From: Rhizobium sp. AAP43
Lineage (GTDB): Bacteria > Pseudomonadota > Alphaproteobacteria > Rhizobiales > Rhizobiaceae
NCBI RefSeq assembly: GCF_001296045.1
Contig: NZ_LJHS01000044.1
Span: forward strand, 1 to 64,000
Direction: 5' to 3'
Length of the DNA stretch: 64,000 nucleotides
Shown: positions 42,552 to 52,013 of the stretch, one piece after another
Layout of the letters: every line of letters starts with the position of its first letter
How positions within the stretch are numbered: position 1 is the stretch's first letter
Translations under genes and position numbers: made by a program
Notes under the pieces: model-generated
Database searches by the model: none
Told to the model about the DNA's origin: nothing
Seen by the model: only the letters and a program-made list of their open reading frames with translations

Positions 42552-43538
42552 CTAGGCAATATGATTGCTTCTGGCATGCCAGTCCCAGGCGGAACGGATG
42601 ATGTCGGAAAGCCCGAAGCGGGGTTCCCAGCCCAGAACTTCGCGAGCCTTGGCATTGTTGGCAACCAGCGATGTGGAATCCCCTTCGCGCCTCCGGCCAT
42701 ATTCCACCGGGAAGGGGCGGCCCGAGACTTCGGAAATGGCGCCCAGCAGCTCCTTGACCGTCGTGCCATGGCCGGTGCCGAGATTGATCTCGACGGTCTC
42801 GCCACCGCCGAGGAGATAATCAACCGCCCGTACATGTGCATCTGCCAGATCCAGCACATGGATATAGTCGCGCACGCAGGTGCCATCGCGTGTGTCATAG
42901 TCGGTACCGAAGACCTTGAAGCCCTCGCGCCGCCCAAGGGCCGCCTCGATCGCCAAGGGGATCGCATGGGTTTCCGGCGTATGCCATTCGCCGATCCGGC
43001 CCTCGAAGTCGGCGCCTGCTGCGTTGAAATAGCGCAACATCACCGATCGCAGGTTCTTATAGGTGCCGAAGTCCTTCAGCGCCTGCTCGATGATGTATTT
43101 CGTCCGTCCGTAGGGATTGATCGGCGCTTGCGGATGGCTTTCGTCCATCGGCACCGTCTCCGGCAGGCCGTAGGTGGCGCAGGTCGATGAAAAGACGAAG
43201 GCCTCGACGCCGGCCTCCATGGCGACGGACAGCAGCGTCAGAGCGCCGATCACGTTGTTATCATAGAAGGCGACGGGATCCTTGACCGACTGCCCGACTT
43301 CAATCAGTGCGGCGAAATGCAGAACTGCGTCCGGCTGGTGCGTTGCAAAGACTTCCGCCAGCCGCGCACGGTCGCGAATGTCGCCCTGTTCAAACGGACC
43401 CCATTTGACGAATTCCGCATGGCCGTTCGACAGGTTGTCGTAAACCACCGGCTGATAGCCGCGTTCGGCGAGAAGCAGGCAGGTATGCGAGCCGATATAG
43501 CCGGCTCCGCCAACGACGAGGATCTTCTTGAGCGACAT
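42552..43538 (-). CDS. galE: UDP-glucose 4-epimerase
   Basis: Interconverts UDP-glucose and UDP-galactose, supplying galactose for exopolysaccharide and LPS; called exoB in rhizobia. The 328-residue product is a short-chain dehydrogenase-type enzyme with the NAD motif G-G-A-G-Y-I-G (10-16), S-S-T-C-A-T-Y-G near 117-124, catalytic Tyr143 and Lys147 in Y-G-R-T-K, and R-D-Y-I-H-V-L-D-L-A. Length is normal. The start at 43538 gives the usual MSLKKILVVGGAGYIGSH head; an ATG four codons upstream lacks support. It lies at the end of the exopolysaccharide locus, on the opposite strand from the GH16 gene. Confidence 0.95.
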   Translation of the reverse strand: MSLKKILVVGGAGYIGSHTCLLLAERGYQPVVYDNLSNGHAEFVKWGPFEQGDIRDRARLAEVFATHQPDAVLHFAALIEVGQSVKDPVAFYDNNVIGALTLLSVAMEAGVEAFVFSSTCATYGLPETVPMDESHPQAPINPYGRTKYIIEQALKDFGTYKNLRSVMLRYFNAAGADFEGRIGEWHTPETHAIPLAIEAALGRREGFKVFGTDYDTRDGTCVRDYIHVLDLADAHVRAVDYLLGGGETVEINLGTGHGTTVKELLGAISEVSGRPFPVEYGRRREGDSTSLVANNAKAREVLGWEPRFGLSDIIRSAWDWHARSNHIA

Positions 43539-43760
43539 GGAGTACCACACTTGAGATTTGGGGAGGACTTCAAAGGCGGGGGCGGAATGGGTCTAAAGAA
43601 TGAATGGCGGACAATCCCGTCAGGGACGCCCTGGCAAAAAGGCATATGCCTCGCATTTTTACGGAGGAATGTCCGCCCGTCCAGTGCGCTGCACAAGAAT
43701 TGACGGGCGGCATGCTGGGTTCAACGGACCAATTTGGGGCTGTCCCGTCGATCCCGTCGT

Positions 43761-46589
43761 CTACCCCTCCAGAACCTCTCCCGGCGCATCTCTGCCATCG
43801 TCAGGAGTTGAGGATTTGCGCGCCAGAATGCGTTGGTAGAAAAGTCCGATGCCGATCAGCACAAAGCCGAGGCCGATGAAGGAGAGTGCTCTGAGCACGC
43901 CTTCGAGGTGGCTCATGTCGACAAGGAAGGCCTTGGCGACGGAGAGCATGACGATGACGGCCGAAGTAATGCGCAGGCTTCTTGCATCGAAGCGCGAGCC
44001 AAGCACCAGAAGGCCAACGCCAATCACAAGCCAGGCCACGGAATAGCTGTAGGTTTCCGCCTGTTCGAAGCCCTTCCAGTAGGCGATGTATTCGCCCTGC
44101 CAGAAGCGCCGAACGCTGAGCGTCACCCAGGAAAAGCCGAGGGTCGCGCCGGAGAGTGCGAGCATGGTGACGTAAGGCAGCGGGCGCTTGCCGCGGGCAT
44201 AAACGGCAAGACCCGCATAGCTCAGGCCCGGGATCAGATAGCCGATCAGGAGGAGGTTGACCAAGGGCCATTCTCCGGTGCTTTCGCCGCTGAAATACGG
44301 ATTGAGGCCGCCGAGATGCAGGCTGAGGATCTGCACTATCGACAGCCCGCCCGCGATCATCGAGCCGTAACGGAAAACATGGCTCGGCGATTTCCGGTCG
44401 AGCGTCATCAGGATGCCGGACATGCCGATGACAAGCAGCGTGTAGATCGACTGCTCGCCAAGCGTCGGCGTGCTGGAATCAAGCACGCCACCATTCATGG
44501 CGTGGCGGACCAGAATGGCGATCGTGAGCAGGCTCATCAGTGCGGCAATACCCTGCAGCGCGTTGCGAACCCGCTCGCCGGGCCAGTTGCGCAGCTCATA
44601 GGCGGCGATAATGGCCAGCAGTGCCGGAATGCCATATCCGGGCAGCAGCTGGTTGAAGAACGGCGTGCGGCTCAGCGCATCCGGCCCGACCAGTGTGGGA
44701 TCGGAACCGATCCGGAGCATGACGCCGGCCAGCGCTGCGACCATCATCCAGGGCAGGCTCGCCCAGCTGCGCAGCCGGGTTGCCATGAGGAAGCCGAAAC
44801 CGAGGACGGCAAGGGCAAGCGTCGTGACCAGCCCATCCGTCATGACGTGCAGGGCCAAGGCAAAGGCTGCAAAGCCACCCGACACGAGAATGTCGCGTGC
44901 CGGACCGTCAATCATGCCGAACCGCCCTCGATGCAGGAGCTCCGCCGCGACGATCAGGGCGGCACCCACCCCAACCGCATAAAGGCCATGGGTCAGATCG
45001 AAGGCGTAGATCCCGTAGAACAGAAAACTGATCGTTGCGAGAAGGATCGGCATGGCAGCTGCAAGGCTGGCCCAGACGGTGGCCATTACGGGCGCTTGGC
45101 GACCGGAGCGTGCCAGGAAGGCCACACCGAGCATCAGGAAAATCGCACCGAGCCCGAGCAGGACCAGAACCAGCGGACCGTCGAAGTCGGTCAGGACCGC
45201 GCTGGAGCCTTGGGCATCGATCAGGTCGTTGACGAGTTGCGTTACCATCGAACCGTCGAACAACGCGCCAATCACCGCGCCGAAACCGGCAAGCATGGAG
45301 GGCCAGATGGCACCCTTGTTCTGGCTGCCGGCGGCCGCAAGCGTGGCAATCAATGTGGCGAAGACATAGGAGGGAAAGAGGTCCGTATCCCCATCAAGAC
45401 CAAGCATGGCGAGCGCCGGCAAAAGAATTGCGATCGCCATCGAAATGTCGAGCCAGATGGGCCCTCGGCCCAGCTGCCGGGAGACGCTATCAACGATCAC
45501 GGCCTGATCCGTTGCGCCATCATCCTCCCGGATGCGGCCGGGCCAGACCAGCGCCCACGAGGCGATCATTGCGATCAGCGCCAGCGCCACCGGCGTGAGC
45601 TCGGTATAGTCCGAAAAGGCGAGGTAGGCGATCACCCAGAAGCCGAGTGCCAGATGGGCAAGTCCGGGCACCAGATGCCAACCCCTGATGCGGGATGCGG
45701 CCGAGGTGGCGACCTGGACGACGGCCAGGAAGCCGAACAGCGTCCAAGGGCGCGGACCTGTGCTGGCGATCAGCGCCGGAGTGATCATCGATCCGGCGAG
45801 ACCGAGGCCTGCAAGCGCCTGTCCGTGCAGGAGCGATAGACCGAGAACGGCAAAGGCCGTGAGCGCCAGCAGGAGGAAGGCTGGCGTCGGGCCGATGAAT
45901 TCGTAAATGCCATGGGCCGCATAGATGGATCCGAAGATCGAGACGGCACCAGCGGCCGTCAGGATGCCGGGGATCATGGCGTTTTCATAGAGCGCTGCAG
46001 CCTTCGGCAGCGCCTTGCGCCGGATCAGCTCTGCGCCGCCGATCAGGATAAGACCGAAAAAGGCTGCGAGTGACAGCCGGACACCGGGGCCAAGAAGGCC
46101 GCTTTCGATCGAGTAACGCACGAGGAAAATGCCGCCAAGCGCCAGCGCCAGCCCACCGGCCCAGACCGCCCAGCGTGCGCCGAGCAGATTTTCCAGGCTG
46201 TCCTGCGAGGCCGACGCAGTGCGCGGAGCCGTGAGAAGAACTGGCTCGGTCGAGAGCGTGATGGCGGGTTCAGCCGCCTCACTGACGCCATCGGCCGTGG
46301 TTTCCTCGCGTGCGGCGATGACGGGTGGTTCGAGGTCTGCCTCTTCGGCTATAGCCTCGGAGATTGCAGGGGCCATCGGTCTGTCAGGTTCTGCCAACAC
46401 ATTTTGCGCAGCGTCATCCGAAGCCGCTTCAGTCGAGATAGTTGGGGGTGCTTTATCCGTCTGATCAAGCTTGAGCAGACGCTCGCGCAAGGTTCCGACC
46501 TCTTGTTCGAGAGATGAAACGCGTTTTCCCGTTCCCCTGATAATGGAAACGAGAATAACGAACTGGATAATCATCAGGGTCAGAAGCAT
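43761..46589 (-). CDS. Large DUF2339 multi-pass membrane protein
   Basis: 942-residue inner-membrane protein of the DUF2339 family, function unknown. A first membrane helix (1-18) is followed by a short coiled coil (KRVSSLEQEVGTLRERLLKL), an acidic Ala/Glu/Pro-rich linker of about 100 residues, and then more than 20 hydrophobic segments to the C-terminus. The family landmark E-N-L-L-G-A-R-W-A-V-W-A-G-G-L-A-L-A-L-G-G opens the membrane region near residue 135. Start at 46589 is favoured over a 25-codon longer frame with an unconserved head. It is divergent from nadA. Open reading on the other strand across this gene is a composition artefact. Confidence 0.87.
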   Translation of the reverse strand: MLLTLMIIQFVILVSIIRGTGKRVSSLEQEVGTLRERLLKLDQTDKAPPTISTEAASDDAAQNVLAEPDRPMAPAISEAIAEEADLEPPVIAAREETTADGVSEAAEPAITLSTEPVLLTAPRTASASQDSLENLLGARWAVWAGGLALALGGIFLVRYSIESGLLGPGVRLSLAAFFGLILIGGAELIRRKALPKAAALYENAMIPGILTAAGAVSIFGSIYAAHGIYEFIGPTPAFLLLALTAFAVLGLSLLHGQALAGLGLAGSMITPALIASTGPRPWTLFGFLAVVQVATSAASRIRGWHLVPGLAHLALGFWVIAYLAFSDYTELTPVALALIAMIASWALVWPGRIREDDGATDQAVIVDSVSRQLGRGPIWLDISMAIAILLPALAMLGLDGDTDLFPSYVFATLIATLAAAGSQNKGAIWPSMLAGFGAVIGALFDGSMVTQLVNDLIDAQGSSAVLTDFDGPLVLVLLGLGAIFLMLGVAFLARSGRQAPVMATVWASLAAAMPILLATISFLFYGIYAFDLTHGLYAVGVGAALIVAAELLHRGRFGMIDGPARDILVSGGFAAFALALHVMTDGLVTTLALAVLGFGFLMATRLRSWASLPWMMVAALAGVMLRIGSDPTLVGPDALSRTPFFNQLLPGYGIPALLAIIAAYELRNWPGERVRNALQGIAALMSLLTIAILVRHAMNGGVLDSSTPTLGEQSIYTLLVIGMSGILMTLDRKSPSHVFRYGSMIAGGLSIVQILSLHLGGLNPYFSGESTGEWPLVNLLLIGYLIPGLSYAGLAVYARGKRPLPYVTMLALSGATLGFSWVTLSVRRFWQGEYIAYWKGFEQAETYSYSVAWLVIGVGLLVLGSRFDARSLRITSAVIVMLSVAKAFLVDMSHLEGVLRALSFIGLGFVLIGIGLFYQRILARKSSTPDDGRDAPGEVLEG

Positions 46590-46763
46590 GGACGTCTCGC
46601 AATTGTGCCTTAATCCCAGTCTTAGCGCCTTTCTGTGTGGAAGAAAGCGCGGAGTGTCACGCAACAGCAGGAACGACTGAAGTCTTCACGCCGGGCCTTG
46701 CAAACCGTCATGAAACTTTCTAAATCCATGCCACCGGCAACCGCCGGTTTTCTTAGCGTTCAG

Positions 46764-46784
46764 TTATGCTCAATGTGAGTATAA
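46764..46784. promoter_or_regulatory. Candidate NadQ operator before nadA
   Basis: 21-base palindrome: arms TTATGCTCA and TGAGTATAA (8 of 9 positions complementary) around ATG. It ends 20 bases before the nadA start, where a repressor would block transcription. The nadQ regulator gene lies just beyond nadC, which makes NadQ the obvious candidate binder. Confidence 0.7.
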
Positions 46785-46804
46785 TTCGGGAGGAGCAGGC
46801 CGCC

Positions 46805-47875
46805 ATGGAAACCGCAACCGTCTTCAATGGGGTCTCGAAACCCATTTCCGCAGCCGCGCGTCACGGCATTCTCGAGAGGCCGGAGCTGAGCTACACGCCC
46901 GCTGTCGCCAAGGAAACCGAGCATCTCTACGAGCGCGTGCGCGACTTCATACCGGCGATCGAATGGCCGGTCTTTGCCCCCTATATCCATGCGATCAACC
47001 GGCTGAAAAAGGAACGCGGTGCGGTCATCCTTGCCCATAATTATCAGACGCCGGAGATCTTTCATTGCGTCGCTGACATCAAGGGCGATTCGCTGCAGCT
47101 TGCCCGTGATGCCACCCGGGTCGATGCCGAGATCATCATTCAATGCGGTGTGCATTTCATGGCCGAGACGTCAAAGCTGCTCAATCCGCAAAAGACGGTT
47201 CTGATCCCCGATGGCCGCGCCGGCTGTTCCCTGTCGGAATCGATCACCGGCGCCGATGTGCGCCTATTGAGAGAGCGCTATCCCGGCGTGCCTGTGGTCA
47301 CCTATGTGAACACCTCGGCCGACGTGAAGGCCGAGACCGATATCTGCTGCACCTCTGCCAATGCCGTGGATGTGGTCAACAGCTTCGACAGCGACACCGT
47401 GCTCTGCATCCCCGATGAATATCTGGCCATGAACGTTGCCAACCAGACGACGAAAAAGATCCTCACCTGGAAGGGCCACTGCGAAGTGCATGAGCGCTTC
47501 ACGGCCGACGAATTGCTGGAATACAAGCGCGCCGATCCGCGCATCGAGATCGTCGCCCATCCCGAATGCCATCCAAGTGTGCTGGCGGTGTCCGATTATG
47601 CCGGCTCGACCAAGGGCATGATCGACTACGTCAAGACCAAGCAACCCCAGCGCGTTCTGCTGGTCACCGAATGCTCCATGGCCTCGAACATCCAGGTCGA
47701 AGTCCCCGAGGTCGACTTCGTCAAACCCTGCAATCTCTGTCCGCACATGAAGCGCATCACGCTGCCAAAGATCCTCGACAGCCTGCTCTTCATGACCGAG
47801 GAAGTGACCGTCGACCCGGCCATCGCTGACCGCGCGCGACTGGCAGTAGAACGGATGATCAACCTGAAGAATTGA
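46805..47875 (+). CDS. nadA: Quinolinate synthase
   Basis: Condenses iminoaspartate (from NadB) with dihydroxyacetone phosphate to quinolinate, using a [4Fe-4S] cluster. The 356-residue product shows [43 protein letters not shown], and [13 protein letters not shown]; these include the three cluster cysteines. The start at 46805 (GGGAGGAG about 10 bases upstream) is chosen. An upstream in-frame ATG at 46766 lies inside the palindromic operator and is not plausible. nadB follows closely. Confidence 0.96.
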   Translation: METATVFNGVSKPISAAARHGILERPELSYTPAVAKETEHLYERVRDFIPAIEWPVFAPYIHAINRLKKERGAVILAHNYQTPEIFHCVADIKGDSLQLARDATRVDAEIIIQCGVHFMAETSKLLNPQKTVLIPDGRAGCSLSESITGADVRLLRERYPGVPVVTYVNTSADVKAETDICCTSANAVDVVNSFDSDTVLCIPDEYLAMNVANQTTKKILTWKGHCEVHERFTADELLEYKRADPRIEIVAHPECHPSVLAVSDYAGSTKGMIDYVKTKQPQRVLLVTECSMASNIQVEVPEVDFVKPCNLCPHMKRITLPKILDSLLFMTEEVTVDPAIADRARLAVERMINLKN

Positions 47876-47913
47876 GCGGTGATACCGCGCATAAGGACCT
47901 CGGGGGAGGAAAA

Positions 47914-49506
47914 ATGGCTATCAATCTGGAGGCGATGCGGCCGCAATCCTGGCAGGGCATCGATGATATCGTCATTGTCGGTGGCGGGCTGGCGGGGCTG
48001 TTTTGCGCGCTGAAGCTTGCGCCACGGCCTGTGACCGTGCTGGCGGCAGCCCCGATCGGGCAGGGGGCGTCCTCGGCCTGGGCGCAAGGCGGCATTGCGG
48101 CTGCCATGAGCCCGGGCGATAGCTTCGACAAGCATCTGGCCGACACGGTTGCAGCCGGTGCTGGTCTGGTCGAGGAGAAGGTCGCCCGGCTGATGATATC
48201 AGAGGGGCCGGATCGTATTCACGATTTGCTCGCCTATGGCGTGCCCTTTGACCGTGATCTCGAAGGCCATTTGCTTTTGTCGCGCGAGGCAGCCCATTCC
48301 GAGCGCCGCATCGTCCGGGTTGCGGGTGACAAGGCCGGCGGCGCGATCATGGAAGCGCTGGTCGCAGCCGTCCGCCGCACGCCCTCGATCCGTGTCATGG
48401 AAGGCTATGTGGTCGAGGAGCTGATTGCCGAGGGGCGCTTCGTCTCCGGTGTTGTTGCTCGTCCCGATGCGGGGCAGTCGAAGACACGTGTCGCCTTTCC
48501 GGCCCGCGCCGTTGTCTTGTGTTCCGGTGGTATCGGTCATCTCTATCAGGTGACGACCAATCCGGCCGAGGCTCGGGGTACCGGTCTTGGCATGGCCGCC
48601 CGCGCAGGAGCCGTGATCGCGGATCCCGAATTCGTCCAGTACCATCCGACCGCCATCGATGTCGGACAGGATCCGGCGCCTCTAGCCACGGAAGCCTTGC
48701 GCGGCGATGGCGCAACCCTGGTCAACCGTGCCGGCCATCGCTTCATGCTCGACCTGCATCCGGACGCCGAACTTGCGCCGCGCGATATCGTGGCACGCGG
48801 CGTCTTTGCCGAAGTGGCCGCCGGACGGGGTGCCTTTCTCGACTGCACGAAAGCCATCGGTCGGGACTTCGCCACCCATTTTCCGACGGTTTACGCCTCC
48901 TGCATGGCGGCCGGCATCGATCCGGTCACGCAGGGCATCCCGGTCGTACCGGCAGTGCACTATCACATGGGCGGCGTCGCGGTGGATGCCGATGGGCGGA
49001 CCTCGCTCGATGGCCTCTGGGCCGCCGGCGAAGTGACCTCCAGCGGCGTCCATGGCGCCAACCGGCTGGCCTCGAATTCGCTTCTGGAGGCGGTCGTCTT
49101 TGCCGGGCGCATTGCCGACAGCATCAAGGGCATGCTGCCGGAATCGGCGCTCTATGAATGGCCGACCTCGGCCGGCGAGAACGACGATCTGGTGACGGTT
49201 GAAGACAGCGCTGAACTCAAGCGCCTGCGTCAGCTGATGAGCGCCCATGCCGGCGTGATCCGCGACGAGGAGGGGCTGAAGGTCCTGATCCGGGAACTGG
49301 CAGCGCTGGACCGCGCCCGGTCACGTGTGCGCTTCTCCAACATCTGCGCGGCCGCCAAGCTGATCGCGGTCGGCGCCTTGCTGCGCACCGAAAGCCGTGG
49401 TGCCCATATGCGCTCCGACCATCCATTTCCGGTCGAGAGCCAGCGTCACCGCACCTATCTGACCCTGAAGACCGCTGACCGGATCATTGCCGATATCGCC
49501 GGCTGA
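47914..49506 (+). CDS. nadB: L-aspartate oxidase
   Basis: FAD enzyme oxidising aspartate to iminoaspartate, first step of NAD synthesis. The 530-residue product has the FAD dinucleotide motif [10 protein letters not shown] near residue 20, [12 protein letters not shown] near 50, [26 protein letters not shown] and [21 protein letters not shown]. Start at 47914 has GGAGG 5 bases upstream; a TTG overlapping the nadA stop is possible but less likely. It lies 12 bases before nadC in the nadABC operon. Confidence 0.96.
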   Translation: MAINLEAMRPQSWQGIDDIVIVGGGLAGLFCALKLAPRPVTVLAAAPIGQGASSAWAQGGIAAAMSPGDSFDKHLADTVAAGAGLVEEKVARLMISEGPDRIHDLLAYGVPFDRDLEGHLLLSREAAHSERRIVRVAGDKAGGAIMEALVAAVRRTPSIRVMEGYVVEELIAEGRFVSGVVARPDAGQSKTRVAFPARAVVLCSGGIGHLYQVTTNPAEARGTGLGMAARAGAVIADPEFVQYHPTAIDVGQDPAPLATEALRGDGATLVNRAGHRFMLDLHPDAELAPRDIVARGVFAEVAAGRGAFLDCTKAIGRDFATHFPTVYASCMAAGIDPVTQGIPVVPAVHYHMGGVAVDADGRTSLDGLWAAGEVTSSGVHGANRLASNSLLEAVVFAGRIADSIKGMLPESALYEWPTSAGENDDLVTVEDSAELKRLRQLMSAHAGVIRDEEGLKVLIRELAALDRARSRVRFSNICAAAKLIAVGALLRTESRGAHMRSDHPFPVESQRHRTYLTLKTADRIIADIAG

Positions 49507-49518
49507 GAGAGGACTGTC

Positions 49519-50424
49519 ATGACCATTTCCCTGTTGCCGCAATTGTCGCCCTTGATGGTCGAGGATCTCGTGCGCATGGCCTTGGCCGAAGATCTCGGCC
49601 GGGCAGGTGACATCACCACTTACGCAACGATCGGACCGGAAAAGCAGGCCATGGCGGCGATGAACAGCCGCGAAAGCGGGGTTGTCGCCGGCCTTCCTCT
49701 GGCCGAGACCGCCTTCCGGCTGATCGATCCGGCAGTCTGCTTCGAGCGGCTCACGACAGATGGCGACCGGGTCTCACCCGGTCAGGTGCTTGCCCGTGTC
49801 ACAGGGCCGGCGCGGGCGGTGCTTTCGGCCGAACGGGTGGCACTGAACTTCCTGATGCACCTGTCGGGCGTCGCAAGCTACACGGCGCGCTTCGCCGAGG
49901 CGATCGCGGGAACGTCGGCAAAAGTGACCTGCACACGCAAGACCCTGCCGGGCCTGAGAGCCGTCGAGAAATATGCGGTTCGGCTCGGCGGCGGCTCGAA
50001 CCATCGCTTCGGTCTCGATGATGCGATCCTGATCAAGGACAACCATATCGCGGTTGCCGGCGGTGTCGCGCAAGCGATCGAGGCGGCCCGTGCCTATGCC
50101 GGGCACCTCGTCAAGCTGGAGGTCGAGGTTGATGGCCTTGACCAGATGCGCGAGGCGCTCTCGGTCAGGCCTGACGTGATCCTGCTCGACAATATGGGGC
50201 CGGATCTCTTGCGGGAGGCGGTCGCGATCAATCGCCTGCATCACGGTCTCGGCGCGGAAGACTATGCAACGACGCCATCCCGCGTGGTCCTGGAAGCCTC
50301 CGGAAATGTCCGTCTTGACACGATCCGCGCCCTTGCCGAGACCGGTGTCGACTACATCTCCACCTCGAAGATCACCATGGCGGCGCCAACACTCGATATC
50401 GGCCTCGACATCGCGGTTCACTGA
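49519..50424 (+). CDS. nadC: Nicotinate-nucleotide pyrophosphorylase (carboxylating)
   Basis: Quinolinate phosphoribosyltransferase, making nicotinate mononucleotide from quinolinate and PRPP. The 301-residue product shows E-D-L-G-R-A-G-D-I-T-T near residue 23, L-N-F-L-M-H-L-S-G-V-A near 110, T-R-K-T-L-P-G-L-R-A-V-E-K-Y-A-V near 137, H-R-F-G-L-D-D-A-I-L-I-K-D-N-H near 158, L-E-V-E-V and V-I-L-L-D-N-M. The ATG follows AGAGGA by 6 bases. It ends the nadABC operon and is convergent with nadQ, 63 bases away. Confidence 0.96.
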   Translation: MTISLLPQLSPLMVEDLVRMALAEDLGRAGDITTYATIGPEKQAMAAMNSRESGVVAGLPLAETAFRLIDPAVCFERLTTDGDRVSPGQVLARVTGPARAVLSAERVALNFLMHLSGVASYTARFAEAIAGTSAKVTCTRKTLPGLRAVEKYAVRLGGGSNHRFGLDDAILIKDNHIAVAGGVAQAIEAARAYAGHLVKLEVEVDGLDQMREALSVRPDVILLDNMGPDLLREAVAINRLHHGLGAEDYATTPSRVVLEASGNVRLDTIRALAETGVDYISTSKITMAAPTLDIGLDIAVH

Positions 50425-50487
50425 TCGAAGCCGTATGTCCCCGTGCGGAATGATTGCGCAAGCCGCGATGCGCCGGGAGCTGTAAGG

Positions 50488-51480
50488 TCAACCGCCGGGC
50501 TGGCCTGTTGACCGGCCGCCGAGGCGAAGGCCCGGTGCCGGCCGCTCTTCGAGGATCTGGCGCCGGAAGCGGAAAAGGGCTGCCGGCCGTCCACCGGTTG
50601 CAGCCTTGCTGTGCCCGGTCGGCTCGACGAGTTCAGCCCCCTCGACCAGGCGTCGAAAATTCTGCTTGTGAACATGCCTGCCGGCAATCGCTTCGACCGT
50701 CACCTGCAGTTCGGTGAGCGTAAACTCTGGCGCCATCAGCTCGAAGATGACAGGCCGATACTTGATCTTGCTGCGCAATCTCGCCAGCGCCGTCGCCGCG
50801 ATCCGCCGGTGATCGTGCCGCATCGGGCGTCCGAGCGCATGCGCAACAGATCGTTCGGCCACACGACCGTCCAGCACCGCCTCATCGAGCAGGCCGGCCT
50901 CATAGAGCAGTTCATAGCGCTCCAGCACGCGTTCTTCGTCAAACGGGAAGTCATCCTGGCCAAAGGCAAGCTTGAGCCGCGACGGGCGCGACGGGACTGG
51001 GGCCGAGCCCATACTGCCACTGGGCTCTGCTGCCCAAGCCCGAAGAGCCGGCAGGATGACCCGATCGATCACCGCCGGCCGCCCGTTTCGCCAGTCCTCC
51101 CAGGGCAGGAAACTGTACCAGTCCCGCCAGACGGCCCCGGCCGCCTCAAGGCGTGCCGTCTTGGCGGCATCCGTTCGCGTCAGAGCCAGATAGCCGACGG
51201 ATACGACATGCGGCCCGAGGTCGCCCGGCATCTTGTGGCGTCCGCGATCGCCGAAGGTGTAGAGCTGTTCGATATAGCCAAGTTCAAGCGCCGTCTGTGC
51301 CTCGACGGTGCCGCGCAGCGATCGCTCCATCGTGCTGTGGCGCACGGGATCGAAAGGCCCGAAGGGCAGGGCGTCAAGGGTATGCTGCATGTCGGCGACG
51401 ACGAGGAGCTGGGGACCTTGATCGATCATCGCGACGATCGCCGCATTAAGGCCGATCTCGATCCCGGCAGGTGTCGTCAT
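50488..51480 (-). CDS. nadQ: NadQ-type NAD biosynthesis regulator (Nudix fold plus winged helix)
   Basis: 330-residue protein with an N-terminal Nudix-like domain (about 1-155) and a C-terminal winged-helix region (about 225-315: F-E-L-M-A-P-E-F-T-L-T-E-L-Q-V-T-V-E-A-I, then K-Q-N-F-R-R-L-V-E). This is the NrtR architecture; the Rhizobiales version is known as NadQ. The catalytic Nudix box (G-x5-E-x7-R-E-x2-E-E) is not present, so it should sense rather than hydrolyse. It sits beside nadABC, which carry a palindrome before nadA. Its start overlaps the phosphatase gene by 4 bases (ATGA). Confidence 0.88.
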   Translation of the reverse strand: MTTPAGIEIGLNAAIVAMIDQGPQLLVVADMQHTLDALPFGPFDPVRHSTMERSLRGTVEAQTALELGYIEQLYTFGDRGRHKMPGDLGPHVVSVGYLALTRTDAAKTARLEAAGAVWRDWYSFLPWEDWRNGRPAVIDRVILPALRAWAAEPSGSMGSAPVPSRPSRLKLAFGQDDFPFDEERVLERYELLYEAGLLDEAVLDGRVAERSVAHALGRPMRHDHRRIAATALARLRSKIKYRPVIFELMAPEFTLTELQVTVEAIAGRHVHKQNFRRLVEGAELVEPTGHSKAATGGRPAALFRFRRQILEERPAPGLRLGGRSTGQPGG

Positions 51481-52013
51481 TGTCCGGCCTGTCCCATGTC
51501 GGGCAAGGCAAGCGCAAAGGGCGCATTGCCGTCCGTATCCGCCCCGCGCCCAATCGCCTTCACGGCCTTGATCAGCCGCCCCTCGCGGCCGAGCATGCCA
51601 TCGGCAATCTCGATCAGTCGGCTGTTCGGGGTGGCGAAGGGTGAGGCCTCTCGCAGTCTTAGTGCCAAGGCTTCGTCATCATCGTCAGGTGCAACCGCAA
51701 GGCTGACGATCATCGCGGCCGCCGGCGAACGGGAAACGCCCATCCAGCAATGCACGACAAGTGGCGCCGTCTGGTCCCAGCTCCGTGCGAATGCGATGAT
51801 CTCGGCGACATGTGCTTCTTGCGGGGCAATCAGGTCGCCGGTGCCGGCAAAGGTGATGTCGTTCATCCCGAGCTTCAGGTGTCGCGACGCCTGGATCACC
51901 GCTGGCCGGTGAAAATCCTGGTTGGCGGCCAGCAGGCTGATCATCTCGCGCGCCTTGTGGCGCACCGCCATTTCGGCAATCCGGGCGAGTGGCGAAACAA
52001 CAATCAGGCTCAT
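51477..52013 (-). CDS. Protein tyrosine phosphatase-like protein
   Basis: 178-residue protein with the cysteine-phosphatase signature H-C-W-M-G-V-S-R-S (H-C-x5-R-S) at about 88-96, preceded by a long V-V segment, and an upstream D-I-T-F acidic loop that could supply the general acid. It belongs to the dual-specificity/tyrosine phosphatase superfamily; substrate unknown. It overlaps nadQ downstream and the HD nucleotidase upstream, each by 4 bases, so the three proteins are made from one transcript, probably at similar levels. A role connected with nucleotide or NAD metabolism is only suggested by context. Confidence 0.86.
   Translation of the reverse strand: MSLIVVSPLARIAEMAVRHKAREMISLLAANQDFHRPAVIQASRHLKLGMNDITFAGTGDLIAPQEAHVAEIIAFARSWDQTAPLVVHCWMGVSRSPAAAMIVSLAVAPDDDDEALALRLREASPFATPNSRLIEIADGMLGREGRLIKAVKAIGRGADTDGNAPFALALPDMGQAGQ

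Noticed and set aside
43833-45839. 668-codon open frame antisense to the DUF2339 gene
   Set aside because: Composition is dominated by Gln, Asp, His and Arg without hydrophobic core, as expected for the complement of a GC-rich membrane-protein gene. The minus-strand frame is a recognisable family.
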